A stretch of DNA of 64,000 nucleotides from DASUPK01 sp963724665. Lineage in GTDB: Bacteria > Actinomycetota > Thermoleophilia > Solirubrobacterales > 70-9. Where the stretch lies: NCBI GenBank assembly GCA_963724665.1, contig CAVRVH010000007.1, positions 1,116,001-1,180,000 on the forward strand. The letters run 5' to 3'. Each line of letters starts with the position of its first letter. Position 1 is the first letter of the stretch. A program made the translations under genes and the position numbers. A model generated the notes under the pieces. It saw nothing but the letters and a program-made list of their open reading frames with translations, searched no databases and was not told the DNA's origin. Positions 31,608 to 40,228 of the stretch are shown one piece after another.

Positions 31608-32957
31608 CTAGCTACGCCGGACGAGCCTGGCGCCGCCGGCCTCGTCTCGGACTTCCCAGCCCATCTCGGCGAGCTGGTTGCGGATGGAGTCGGCGCGATC
31701 GAAGTCCTTGGCCGCCCTGGCCTCCTGGCGCTGGGCGAGAAGCTCCTCCGCCTCGGCCGGAGCGCCTTCCTCCGCGGTCAGCAACCCGTCGAGGCCGAGG
31801 AGCGGAAGCAGCTCCTCCAGGACTCCGCGCGCACCGGGCAGCTCCCGCTTGTTGCCCTCGGCCACGATCTCGAAGAGGACCGCGTATGCCTGTGGCGTCT
31901 TGAAGTCGTCGGCCAACGCGTCGAGGAAGGCCTGGCGGCGGTCGGCAAGAAACCCGTCCGGCTCGCCGCCGGGCGCATCGCGGAGGTAGTTCCGGATCCG
32001 GTCGACCCGGGCCGCGGCCTCGGTGAGCTGCTCGTCGGAGAACGCAAGTGGCTGCCGATAGTGCCCGGAGCCCAGGTACGCCACCACCGTCTGGCCGCCG
32101 TAGCGGTCGATCGCCTCGGAGAGCTGGAAGATGTTGCCCACCGACTTCGACATCTTCTCCTCGTCGATCTGGACCATCCCGTTGTGCATCCAGATCTCGG
32201 CGAGGGGAACGCCGCGGGCCGCCTCGGTCTGCGCGATCTCGTTTTCGTGGTGGGGGAAGACCAGGTCGATGCCGCCACCGTGGACGGCGAAGTCCGGGCC
32301 GAGCTCCTTCTCCGACATCGCCGAGCACTCGATGTGCCAGCCGGGGCGCCCCTTGCCCCAGGGCGAGTCCCACGAGGTGTCCTCGCCCTCCTTGTGGCCC
32401 TTCCAGAGGGCGAAGTCGAGGTGGTCCTCCTTGAGCGACTCGGTACCCGCCTCCTCCCCCTGATCCATCTCGTCGGTGTCCCGGTTGGAGAGCTTGCCGT
32501 AGCCATCGAAGCTCCGGACTCGGAAGTAGACGTCGCCATTCGCCTGGTAGGCATGGCCGCTCGCGATCAGCGCCTCGATCAGGGAGACGATCTCGGGGAT
32601 CGTCTCGGTGGCCAGCGGCTCGGCGTCCGGCCGGCCCAGCCCGAGGGCGTCCGTGTCGGCGATGTAGGCCGCGGTCATCTCCTCGGCGTACTCGGCCGAT
32701 GGCCTGCCGGCCTCTCGGGCGGCGTCGTAGATCTTGTCGTTGATGTCGGTGACGTTGATGACGAGCTTGGCGTCGAGGCCCTGGTGCTCGAGGAAGCGAC
32801 TCAGCAGCGTGAAGACCACGAAGGGCCGGGCGTTGCCGATGTGAATCCGCCCGTACACGGTCGGCCCGCAGGCGTAGATGCCAACCTCGCGGCCATCTCG
32901 CGGTTCGAGCTCGCGGATCTCGCCGCTGAGCGTGTCCTGGATGCGAATGCCCGCCAC
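31608..32957 (-). CDS. cysS: Cysteinyl-tRNA synthetase
   Basis: 449-residue class Ia synthetase charging tRNA-Cys. HIGH-type motif GRIHIGNARPFVVF, zinc ligands in YACGPTVYG, GWHIECSAMSE and FPHHENEIAQTEA, and the KMSKS loop EEKMSKSVGNIF. It begins at GTG 32957 with TAGCAT (32965-32970) 7 nt upstream and no ribosome binding site: leaderless. It could also be the MshC homologue, but the anticodon-binding C-terminal region and 449-residue length support CysS. Confidence 0.95.
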   Translation of the reverse strand: MAGIRIQDTLSGEIRELEPRDGREVGIYACGPTVYGRIHIGNARPFVVFTLLSRFLEHQGLDAKLVINVTDINDKIYDAAREAGRPSAEYAEEMTAAYIADTDALGLGRPDAEPLATETIPEIVSLIEALIASGHAYQANGDVYFRVRSFDGYGKLSNRDTDEMDQGEEAGTESLKEDHLDFALWKGHKEGEDTSWDSPWGKGRPGWHIECSAMSEKELGPDFAVHGGGIDLVFPHHENEIAQTEAARGVPLAEIWMHNGMVQIDEEKMSKSVGNIFQLSEAIDRYGGQTVVAYLGSGHYRQPLAFSDEQLTEAAARVDRIRNYLRDAPGGEPDGFLADRRQAFLDALADDFKTPQAYAVLFEIVAEGNKRELPGARGVLEELLPLLGLDGLLTAEEGAPAEAEELLAQRQEARAAKDFDRADSIRNQLAEMGWEVRDEAGGARLVRRS

Positions 32958-33068
32958 GACGCGGATGCTATTCGCGCACCGAAGTACGCATATTCCGCGC
33001 TGATTCCGGAAAAGAGCACAAAACTGATGAGCGGGAACAACCGTTCGGGGAAGTACGCTGCACCGGCC

Positions 33069-34400
33069 GTGAGTCAGTCGCCGCTCGAGACTCAGCGAAT
33101 CCGCTCTGTGGAGGACGCGTTTGCCTCGCTCCCCGAGCGCTACCTCGGAGCCGATCCGGGCTTCAGTGCGAGCTACCGCATCGAGCTCGACGACCTCGGG
33201 CTGAGCTGGGCGGTCGAGATGAACGAGCTGGCCTGCGAGGTCAGCGCGTCACCGAAGAGCGACCCGGACGTGGTCATCGGCACCGATGCGGCGACCTGGC
33301 TCGAGCTCCGCGAAGGCCGTCTTTCGGGTTTGGACGCCTTCCGCTCCAGGCGACTCTGGGCGCGCGGGAACCTCGACCTCGCCGTCGCCTTCGAGGGCTT
33401 CTTCAGGCTCCCCAACGGCAGGCCGCCGCTCCTCCGCATCCACAAGGTGCAGGCCGGCAAGGCCCGGATCTCCACGCTCACCGCCGGTGATGGCATCGAG
33501 ACGGTGATCCTGATTCACGGCCTCGGCAGCAACAAGACGAGCTTCTTCGAGACCATCTCCGCCCTCACCCCGCAGTACACCGTGCACGCCATCGACCTGC
33601 CGGGATTCGGATCCTCCTCGAAGCCGCTGCGAGCCCCCTACGACGCCGCCTGGTTCTCCCGGGCGGTGATCCGGTTCATGGACGCGCAGGGAATCGACCG
33701 CGCGCACATCGTCGGCAACTCGCTCGGCGGCAGGGTGGCGATCGAGGTCGGCCTTCGCGAGCCGGAGCGCGTTCGCAGCCTCAGCCTGCTCTGCCCGTCG
33801 ATGGCCTGGCGCAGGCGCCGCCACTTCGTGCCCGTGGTGAAGCTGCTGCGGCCCGAGCTCGCCGCCATCCCCCACACCTTCGGTAACGCCATCGTCCGCC
33901 AGCAGTTCTGGAGCATGTTCTCCCGACCCGAGCGCATCCACCCCTCTGCCGCCGACGTCGCCGTGGAGGAGTTCCTTCGCACCTACCGCTCGGTGAACGC
34001 CCGCGTCGCCTTCCACGCCTCGGCGCGCCACATCTACCTGGAGGAGCCCAAGGGCCCGAAGGGCTTCTACACCCGCCTGCGCGAGCTCGAGCCGCCCGCC
34101 CTCTTCCTCTGGGGAGACGAGGATCCACTGGTGCCCCTGGCCTTCTCACGCTACGTCCGCGACGCGGTCCCGAGCGCGAAGCAGGTCGTGCTCGAGCAGT
34201 GCGGACACGTTCCGCAGGTGGAGCACCCGGTCGATGCCAACGCTCTCGTCCATGACTTCATCGGGCGCGCCCAGGCGTCCGCTGCCGAGCGCGCGGCGAA
34301 GCGCCTCGGCAGGGCCGCCCGGCGGCTGCAGGTTCGGATCAACACCGGCAATGGGAACGGCAACGGCAAGAACCCGGAGCTGAGCGCCGACGCCGCCTAG
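33069..34400 (+). CDS. SCP2 sterol-transfer domain fused to alpha/beta hydrolase
   Basis: About 443 residues. Residues ~10-105 look like an SCP2 sterol carrier domain (SYRIELDDLGLSWAVEMNEL; DPDVVIGTDAATWLELREGR; RGNLDLAVAFEGFFRLPNG). Residues ~125-400 are an alpha/beta hydrolase: LIHGLGSNKTSF, nucleophile VGNSLGGRVAIE, acid LWGDEDPLVP and histidine QCGHVPQVEHP. A lipid-binding domain feeding a hydrolase suggests a lipid ester substrate. GTG 33069 is chosen because TACGCT (33054-33059) lies 9 nt upstream; ATG 33027 in the same frame is an alternative. Confidence 0.85.
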   Translation: MSQSPLETQRIRSVEDAFASLPERYLGADPGFSASYRIELDDLGLSWAVEMNELACEVSASPKSDPDVVIGTDAATWLELREGRLSGLDAFRSRRLWARGNLDLAVAFEGFFRLPNGRPPLLRIHKVQAGKARISTLTAGDGIETVILIHGLGSNKTSFFETISALTPQYTVHAIDLPGFGSSSKPLRAPYDAAWFSRAVIRFMDAQGIDRAHIVGNSLGGRVAIEVGLREPERVRSLSLLCPSMAWRRRRHFVPVVKLLRPELAAIPHTFGNAIVRQQFWSMFSRPERIHPSAADVAVEEFLRTYRSVNARVAFHASARHIYLEEPKGPKGFYTRLRELEPPALFLWGDEDPLVPLAFSRYVRDAVPSAKQVVLEQCGHVPQVEHPVDANALVHDFIGRAQASAAERAAKRLGRAARRLQVRINTGNGNGNGKNPELSADAA

Positions 34401-34412
34401 AATCCGGGGGCC

Positions 34413-35348
34413 ATGGCAGAGAGCGGTGCAGGCACCGCCTCCCAGGCCGAGGAGAGGCGAAGCCAGAACGGATCGGATCCGCGCGATTCCCGTGCGGGCG
34501 GTTTCGGACGTCCATCGCTGCTGCGCCGCTTCTTTGAGGAGGTACAGAGCCGGCTGACCGCGGATCTCGACGACCGCGACCCCGATTTCATCCGGGAGAA
34601 CCTCTCGCTTTCATGGCTGATCGCGAGCATCTGGTTCCGAGGTGAGGTTCGTGACATGGAGAGGGTCCCCGAGACCGGGCCGGTGCTCCTCGTCGGGAAC
34701 CATTCCGGCGGGACGATCACCCCCGACACGATCGTCTTCACCCTCGCCTTCAACACCTACTTCGGCGTCGAGCGGCCCTTCTACCAGCTCGCGCATAACC
34801 TGGTGCTGACCTCGCCGGTTGGGCCGTATCTCCGGCGCTTCGGCACCGTCGCGGCCTCTCATGAGAACGCCCGCAAGGCCCTCGACGCGGGAGCGGCCGT
34901 CCTGGTCTACCCGGGCGGCGACTGGGAGGTGAACCGTCCGACCTGGGAATCCAACCGGGTCGACTTCGCCGGCCGTCGCGGCTTCGTCAAGCTGGCACTC
35001 GATGCCGGCGTCCCGATCGTTCCGGTGGTCTCGGTGGGCGGGCAGGAGACGGCGATCTTCCTCACCCACGGCGAGCGGCTCGCCAAGCTCCTGCGCCTCG
35101 ACAAGCTGCTGCGGCTGAAGACGCTGCCGGTCAACCTCTCGCTTCCCTGGATCGTCAACGTGGGCGACTTCCTGGGGCACCTGCCGCTGCCGGCCAAGAT
35201 CACCGTGCAGGTGATGGACCCGATCGACCTGCGCGAGCGCTACGGCCCCGAGCCTGACCAGGATGAGATCTACGAGGACATCATTTCGCTCATGCAGGAC
35301 CAGCTCACCGAGCTGGCCGCCGAACGCAAGCTGCCGGTCGTCGGGTGA
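34413..35348 (+). CDS. Lysophospholipid/diacylglycerol acyltransferase-like protein
   Basis: 311 residues of the PlsC/DGAT2-like superfamily. Motifs LLVGNHSGGTITPDTI, RFGTVAASHENARKAL, VLVYPGGDWEVNRP and GRRGFVKLALDAGVPIVPVV. The form NHSGG..PD and YPGGDWE is closer to the MGAT/DGAT branch than to classic PlsC (HX4D). The ATG lies 9 nt after TAGAAT (34398-34403), whose first three bases are the stop codon of the SCP2-hydrolase gene. The next gene is an SRPBCC protein, so this plus-strand trio looks devoted to lipids. Confidence 0.85.
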   Translation: MAESGAGTASQAEERRSQNGSDPRDSRAGGFGRPSLLRRFFEEVQSRLTADLDDRDPDFIRENLSLSWLIASIWFRGEVRDMERVPETGPVLLVGNHSGGTITPDTIVFTLAFNTYFGVERPFYQLAHNLVLTSPVGPYLRRFGTVAASHENARKALDAGAAVLVYPGGDWEVNRPTWESNRVDFAGRRGFVKLALDAGVPIVPVVSVGGQETAIFLTHGERLAKLLRLDKLLRLKTLPVNLSLPWIVNVGDFLGHLPLPAKITVQVMDPIDLRERYGPEPDQDEIYEDIISLMQDQLTELAAERKLPVVG

Positions 35349-35355
35349 GCGGCCT

Positions 35356-35817
35356 GTGAGGATCGAGCAGAAGGTCACCGTGGATGCGCCGCGCAGTCTC
35401 GTCTGGGACTACGTCACGGAGCCGGCGAACTACCCCGTCTTCATCGAGGGCCTGACCCGCTGGGAGATCGCCGGGGAGCTCCACAAGGGACTCGGCGCCC
35501 GCTACCGCATGCTGCTCCGCGTCGGCGCCGCGGACGTGGGCGGCCTGATCGAGATCGTCGAGTGGCAGCCCGAGAGCGACATGGCCTGGAGCTCGGTCAC
35601 GGGGGTCGACCAGCGGGGACGGTGGCGGCTTCGGGAGCTCGCCGACGGCCGCACGCGGGTGATCTTTCGCTTCGCCTACGGGGTCGCCGGCGGAGGCCTG
35701 ACGGGGTTGATCGCCGAGCGGGTGGCGGCGCCGGCATTGAGCAGGCGCTTCCGCCAGTCGCTGCTCAACCTGAAAGGGGCCGTCGAGGCCCTGCGGGACC
35801 CGGCTGGAATCGCCTAG
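35356..35817 (+). CDS. SRPBCC (polyketide cyclase/dehydrase) family protein
   Basis: 153 residues with the START-like fold: VRIEQKVTVDAPRSLVWDYV, EPANYPVFIEGLTRWEIAGE and the C-terminal helix SRRFRQSLLNLKGAVEALRD. Starts at GTG 35356, 7 bp after the acyltransferase stop. It likely binds a hydrophobic ligand and may work with the acyltransferase. It overlaps the convergent coiled-coil gene by 4 bp. Confidence 0.85.
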   Translation: MRIEQKVTVDAPRSLVWDYVTEPANYPVFIEGLTRWEIAGELHKGLGARYRMLLRVGAADVGGLIEIVEWQPESDMAWSSVTGVDQRGRWRLRELADGRTRVIFRFAYGVAGGGLTGLIAERVAAPALSRRFRQSLLNLKGAVEALRDPAGIA

Positions 35818-36983
35818 TAGGTGCGGAGCCGGCGGCCGCCGACGTAGCGGGTGCCGGCGGGCTCGCCTGCGGGCGCTCCGTCAGGGATGGGCTGCGCCGC
35901 GGCCTCGCCCGGCTCGCCGTCGGATTCGCGCGACTCGTCCGGAACCTCTCCCGTGAGCGCCTCGGTCCGAGCGCGCTCGACCTTCTCCTGCACCTCCAGC
36001 TCGGCGCGGCGCCGGGCGGCCTCGACCCGCTCGTCGGCCTCACGCTGAAGCTTCACGGCCTCCTGACTCAGGGTCGCCTCCGCCTCCGCGCGGGCTCGCG
36101 CCTCCGCCTCCTTCGCCACGCGGTCGGCAAGCCTGCGGACCCTGTCCTCGGATTCACGCCGGGCCTCATCGCCAGCCTCGCGGACCCGTCGGTCCATCTC
36201 GCGCTTGAGGCGGTCTGCCTCGGACTTCTCGCCCTCGGCCGCCGCCTCGGCGCGCTCCTCAGCGGCCATCGCCCTCTGTTCGGCCTCGTTCAGGCGGCGG
36301 CGTAGGTCGCTGAGGCGTCCCTCGGCCTCCTGTGCTTGATCGAGCGCCTCCTTGGCGCCATTCTCCGCTCGCTCGCGGGCTTGATCGATCGCCTCCTCGG
36401 CGCGTTCGCGAGCCTCCTCCTTGAGGCGCGCGATCGCCTCCTCGGCGCGCTTGCGCGTCTCCTCTCGCTCCCTCTCCGCCTGCAGGGCGCGAGCCTCGGC
36501 CTGCTTTGTGGTCTCCGCGAGCTTGGAGAGCTGGTCCTTCGCCCGCTGCTGAGCGGTGGTCGCATGCGCCTGCAGCTCGGCGGCGCGCTGCTCTGCCAGT
36601 TGGACCCGCTCGGCTGCATCGGCCAGGGAGCTCTCCAGCGCCGTCGAGCGACGCTCGGCCTCGCCCGCCACCTGTCCCGCCTTCTTGATGGCCTCCCGCG
36701 CCTTCGCGGTGGCGCGCGCCTCGATCCGCTTCGCATGCTCGATCGCCTCCTGGGCGCTCGCGCGTGCCTCCTCAGCCGCGGCCTCGGCCACGATGGCGTC
36801 GTTACGGGCCTGCATCTCCCGGTCCCGGAGCTCCGAGATCAGCTCAGTCGCCTTGGAGCGGAACCGGTCAGTGGCCTCGCGGGCCTGCTCGATCTCGGCG
36901 CGGATCTCGCCGGCGGCGACGGGAATGGCGGCGTCCTCCTCATCGGCCTCACCGATCGGCTCCAGGCTCTCAGTGTCGGACAA
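35814..36983 (-). CDS. Long Ala/Glu/Arg-rich coiled-coil protein
   Basis: 389 residues. From ~25 to ~340 it is an almost uninterrupted alpha-helical coiled coil (AEQRAAELQAHATTAQQRAK; RAEEAIDQARERAENGAKEA), followed by a Gly/Glu/Pro linker and a basic C-terminus (AGTRYVGGRRLRTY). It has no membrane segment. It begins at TTG 36983, 9 nt after GGAGG. Long proteins like this occur as cytoskeletal or polar scaffolds (DivIVA-like or filament-forming), but no DivIVA N-terminal motif is visible, so function is unknown. Confidence 0.8.
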   Translation of the reverse strand: MSDTESLEPIGEADEEDAAIPVAAGEIRAEIEQAREATDRFRSKATELISELRDREMQARNDAIVAEAAAEEARASAQEAIEHAKRIEARATAKAREAIKKAGQVAGEAERRSTALESSLADAAERVQLAEQRAAELQAHATTAQQRAKDQLSKLAETTKQAEARALQAEREREETRKRAEEAIARLKEEARERAEEAIDQARERAENGAKEALDQAQEAEGRLSDLRRRLNEAEQRAMAAEERAEAAAEGEKSEADRLKREMDRRVREAGDEARRESEDRVRRLADRVAKEAEARARAEAEATLSQEAVKLQREADERVEAARRRAELEVQEKVERARTEALTGEVPDESRESDGEPGEAAAQPIPDGAPAGEPAGTRYVGGRRLRTY

Positions 36984-37004
36984 GCTGCACGTCCTCCAGT
37001 CGAC

Positions 37005-38669
37005 TCAGTCAGCGGGCTGGTATTCGGCCAGCTCGCGCTTCAGGACCTTACCCGTCGCATTGCGCGGAAGTTCGTCGACGAACACGATCTCCCGGGGCAC
37101 CTTGTAGCGCGCCAGGTTCGCCTTGACGTAGTCCTTCAGCTCGTCCTCGCTGATGTCGACTCCGTCCCCCTTGACGACGAAGGCACGCAGCCGCTGGCCG
37201 AACTGCTCGTCGTCAACGCCGATCGCAGCCGCCTCGGATATCCCATCGTGGTCGGAGAGCAGGTCCTCGACCTCGCGGGGGAAGACGTTCTCGCCGCCGG
37301 AGACGATCATCTCGTCGTCCCGGCCGTCGATGAAGAGCCTGCCGTCCTCGTCGAAGTGCCCGACGTCGCCCGAGGAGAGCAGGTCGTCGAGGTGCTCCTT
37401 GTCGCCGCCGCCGGTGTAGCCCTCGAAGGCCATCTGGTTGCCGATGAAGATTCGGCCGGTCTCGCCCTCTGGGACGTCGTTGCCGTTCTCGTCGACGATT
37501 CGGATCACGGTGCCGCGCGGAGGCCTGCCGGCGGTGCCCGGCGCCGCCCGCATGTCCTCCGGCGTCGCCACGGTCGCCCAGGCGACCTCGGTCGAGCCGT
37601 AGAGGTTGTAGAGGTTGTCTCCGAACTCGTTCATCCAGTTGGTCGCGAGATCGCCCGGAAGCGCCGAGCCGCTCGCCGCGGTCACCTCCAGCGCGGAGAG
37701 GTCATAGCGGCGCTTGACCTCATCGGGGAGGGCGAGGATGCGCTGCATCATCACCGGGACCACCGCGAGGACCCGGGCGCGGTGCTCGGCCGTCGCCTGC
37801 AGTGTGTCCTCCGGGTCGAACTTCGGCCGCAGGACCATCGTCGCCTGCGTGGGGAGGCTCAGCATGAAGTGGAGGAAACCCCACGAGTGGAACAGGGGCG
37901 CGGCGATCATCGCGGTCTCGCCGTGACGCCTCGGGATCTTCGAGAAGAGGGCAGCCAGGGCGCCCAGGCCCTCCGGCTCGCCGCGCTGTGCGCCCTTTGG
38001 CGTGCCGGTGGTCCCCGACGTGAGGATGATGTACCGGCCGTGCTCCGACGGGGGCTCGAGGTCCTCGCCGTGGGAGCCGGAGATCAGCTGCTCGACGGTG
38101 GTCTCATCGGTTCCCTCCTTCTCCTCCCAGGCGACGAAGCGCCGGATCCCCCTGGTGACGCCGGAGAGGAGGTCCGTGAACTCCTGGTCGTAGACCAGGG
38201 CCGAGGGCCGCTCTCGCTCCATGACATCGGACAGCTGCGGGCCGGCGAAAGCGGTGTTGAGATAGAGCGCGACCGCGCCGAGCTTCGCGCACGCCATCGT
38301 CGCTTCGATGAAATAGCGGTGGTTGCGGCACATGATCGCGACGCCGTCGCCCTCCTCCACGCCCTCGTCCCGGAGCGCGCGCGCCAGCGCGTTCGAGCGC
38401 CGGTGGGTGCGCTCCCACGTCAGGCTCCCCGCCTCATCGATGATGGCGACGCCGTCCGGTGCCGTGATCGCGTTGGCCGCGGAGCCGAGAGCCGGCGAGG
38501 CGCCGAGGCGCAGGTAGCGCTCGACCACCCTGGCCAGCCTGTCCGGGCGCATCGGGCGAATCAGGCCGACCTCGTTGAAGGTCTTGGCCTCGAAGGCGGC
38601 GTCGCCCAGTGCCGCCGGCAGCCGTGAGGCGATGCCAGAGAGCCCCTCTCTGAGCCGGTCCTGCGCCAT
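37005..38669 (-). CDS. Fatty acid-CoA ligase (AMP-binding)
   Basis: 554-residue ANL-superfamily acyl-CoA synthetase: ATP + fatty acid + CoA to acyl-CoA. P-loop YIILTSGTTGTPKGAQR, motif YNLYGSTEVAWA, hinge GDVGHFDEDGRLFIDGRDDE and the catalytic lysine in NATGKVLKREL. The ATG lies 8 nt after TAAGCT (38678-38683), whose TAA is the ispF stop codon, so it has its own leaderless promoter. It could feed the beta-oxidation enzymes at 7.6-15.8 kb, although the FadR-like palindrome is not found here. Confidence 0.93.
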   Translation of the reverse strand: MAQDRLREGLSGIASRLPAALGDAAFEAKTFNEVGLIRPMRPDRLARVVERYLRLGASPALGSAANAITAPDGVAIIDEAGSLTWERTHRRSNALARALRDEGVEEGDGVAIMCRNHRYFIEATMACAKLGAVALYLNTAFAGPQLSDVMERERPSALVYDQEFTDLLSGVTRGIRRFVAWEEKEGTDETTVEQLISGSHGEDLEPPSEHGRYIILTSGTTGTPKGAQRGEPEGLGALAALFSKIPRRHGETAMIAAPLFHSWGFLHFMLSLPTQATMVLRPKFDPEDTLQATAEHRARVLAVVPVMMQRILALPDEVKRRYDLSALEVTAASGSALPGDLATNWMNEFGDNLYNLYGSTEVAWATVATPEDMRAAPGTAGRPPRGTVIRIVDENGNDVPEGETGRIFIGNQMAFEGYTGGGDKEHLDDLLSSGDVGHFDEDGRLFIDGRDDEMIVSGGENVFPREVEDLLSDHDGISEAAAIGVDDEQFGQRLRAFVVKGDGVDISEDELKDYVKANLARYKVPREIVFVDELPRNATGKVLKRELAEYQPAD

Positions 38670-38680
38670 CCCGGAAGAGC

Positions 38681-39160
38681 TTATGCCCTCTGGATCTCGT
38701 CGCCCGTATCGACCAAAGCGACCGCCATGCAGGCGATTCCCTCACCCCGGCCGATCGCGCCCATGCCCTCATTGGTCGACGCCTTGATGCTCACCGGCGC
38801 TGACAGCACCTCGGTCAACACTGAGGAGATCTCGGCCTTGTAGGCAGCGAGCTTCGGCTCCTCGCAGATCACTGTCGCGTCGACGTTCGCGACTGCGCCC
38901 GACATTCGCCCGATCACGATCCGCAGCAGATCGATCGAGTCCGCGTCGCGCCACTGCTCCTCGGTGTCGGGAAAGAGCTCGCCAAGATCGCCGAGCCCGC
39001 AGGCTCCGAGCAGCGCGTCGATGACCGCATGCGTGAGGACGTCGGCATCGGAGTGCCCCGCGAGCCCGCGGTCATGTTCGATCTCGACACCGCCGATCAC
39101 CAGCCTCTCGCCGTCGGCGAACCGGTGGCTGTCGTATCCGATGCCGACGCGGAGCGGCAT
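38681..39160 (-). CDS. ispF: 2-C-methyl-D-erythritol 2,4-cyclodiphosphate synthase
   Basis: MEP-pathway enzyme that cyclises CDP-ME-2-phosphate, trimeric and zinc-dependent. 159 residues with metal ligands D8 and H10 (GYDSHRF) and H42 in GLAGHSDADVLTHAV, plus GDLGELFPDTE. It overlaps the upstream PHP gene by one base. ispD lies 3 kb upstream on the same strand, separated by kup and the PHP gene, whereas the two are usually adjacent. Confidence 0.95.
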   Translation of the reverse strand: MPLRVGIGYDSHRFADGERLVIGGVEIEHDRGLAGHSDADVLTHAVIDALLGACGLGDLGELFPDTEEQWRDADSIDLLRIVIGRMSGAVANVDATVICEEPKLAAYKAEISSVLTEVLSAPVSIKASTNEGMGAIGRGEGIACMAVALVDTGDEIQRA

Positions 39161-40032
39161 CAGCCCGCCTCCTTCCGGTCGGCGATCTCCTCCGCATCGA
39201 TACCGGTTCGCCCGATCGGCTCGGTCCTCCGCCTGCGGCCCTCGAACACGCAGATTCGTTCGACTCCGAGCTCGTCCAGGAAGTCAATCGCCCGGTCGTA
39301 CCCGAACCCCACCTGGTCCGGGGCATGCGCATCCGAGGAGAGCGCGAACTCCACGCCCGCCTCGAGGCACATCTCGGCGAGCGCTCGATCCGGGTAGATC
39401 TCGCCGACCGGCTTGCGGAGGCCGGCGGTCGAGATCTCGACCGCGATGTCGTACTCGGCCAGCGCCTCGACGAACGGCTCGTAGTGGAAACGCGGATCCC
39501 GCTCCGGAGCGGGACGATCGTCGCCCCAGATCTTCACCAGATCCGGGTGGGAGACGATGTCGAAGAGGCCAGACCGGACCAGCTCGGCCTGCCACTCGAA
39601 GTAGGTGTGCCAGAGCGAGTCGGCGTCCCGGATCGAATCCCAGATGTCGTAGCGGCGATCGTCGACCGCGCCCGCCTCGCCCAGGTAGTGGACGGAGCCG
39701 ACCACGAAGTCGAAGTCCTGCGTATCGAGCAGGGCGGCAATTCGGTCCTCGGCTCCGCGGATGTAGTCGGCCTCTACTCCAAGCCGTAACGGCGTCGTCC
39801 GAACAAACTCGCAATAGGCAGCGAGCTCATCCCGCGCCTGGTCCTGCCAATAGGAGTGACCCCAGAGCTCGAGTGCCTCCTTGAAGCGGTAGATGTGCTC
39901 GGACACGCCGAGCTCCTCGATCCCCTGCTCCTCGGCCGCGGCGAGGTAGCGCTCGACGTTCTGCTGGGTGAAGTACTCCTCGGCGGAGCCGACCTCGTCG
40001 GGCCGGAGATGCAGGTGGTAGTCCGTGAGCAC
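39160..40032 (-). CDS. PHP-domain histidinol-phosphatase (HisJ-like)
   Basis: 290-residue PHP-family phosphatase. Metal ligands: DYHLHLRPDE, SEHIYRFKEA, GVEADYIRG, GSVHYLGEAG, SHPDLVKIWG and SSDAHAPDQVGFGYD. HisJ converts histidinol phosphate to histidinol, but related PHP proteins act on other phosphates and no his genes are near. GTG 40032 is chosen because TACCTT (40039-40044) lies 6 nt upstream; the frame is open beyond it. It is divergent from a 50-residue membrane protein. Confidence 0.88.
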   Translation of the reverse strand: MLTDYHLHLRPDEVGSAEEYFTQQNVERYLAAAEEQGIEELGVSEHIYRFKEALELWGHSYWQDQARDELAAYCEFVRTTPLRLGVEADYIRGAEDRIAALLDTQDFDFVVGSVHYLGEAGAVDDRRYDIWDSIRDADSLWHTYFEWQAELVRSGLFDIVSHPDLVKIWGDDRPAPERDPRFHYEPFVEALAEYDIAVEISTAGLRKPVGEIYPDRALAEMCLEAGVEFALSSDAHAPDQVGFGYDRAIDFLDELGVERICVFEGRRRRTEPIGRTGIDAEEIADRKEAG

Positions 40033-40038
40033 GCGCCA

Positions 40039-40058
40039 AAGGTACCCACCTCTAGAGT
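40039..40058. promoter_or_regulatory. Divergent leaderless promoter pair
   Basis: Within 34 bp between two start codons lie TACCTT on the minus strand (40039-40044, 6 nt before GTG 40032) and TAGAGT on the plus strand (40053-40058, 8 nt before GTG 40067). Each -35 region would fall in the other gene's start, so the promoters overlap. Confidence 0.55.
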
Positions 40059-40066
40059 CCCGCTCC

Positions 40067-40219
40067 GTGCTCGCCAAGCTGGTCATCGTGCTCGCGGCCT
40101 TCGGCGTCGGCGTCGGGCTGGCGGAGCTATTCGGGGCAAAGAACCTGGGCACTGCCCTCGGCGTGGGCCAGCTCACGTTCGTCATCGGGCTCGTCTACGT
40201 GCTCATCGTCCGGCGCTAG
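40067..40219 (+). CDS. Small membrane protein (50 residues)
   Basis: Two hydrophobic helices (LAKLVIVLAAFGVGVGLAEL; LTFVIGLVYVLIVRR) with a Gly-rich turn and a basic end. The GTG at 40067 has TAGAGT 8 nt upstream. It lies in the gap between the PHP gene and kup; its 3' end faces kup. Function unknown; association with Kup is only suggested by position. Confidence 0.65.
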   Translation: MLAKLVIVLAAFGVGVGLAELFGAKNLGTALGVGQLTFVIGLVYVLIVRR

Positions 40220-40228
40220 GCCGCTGGC

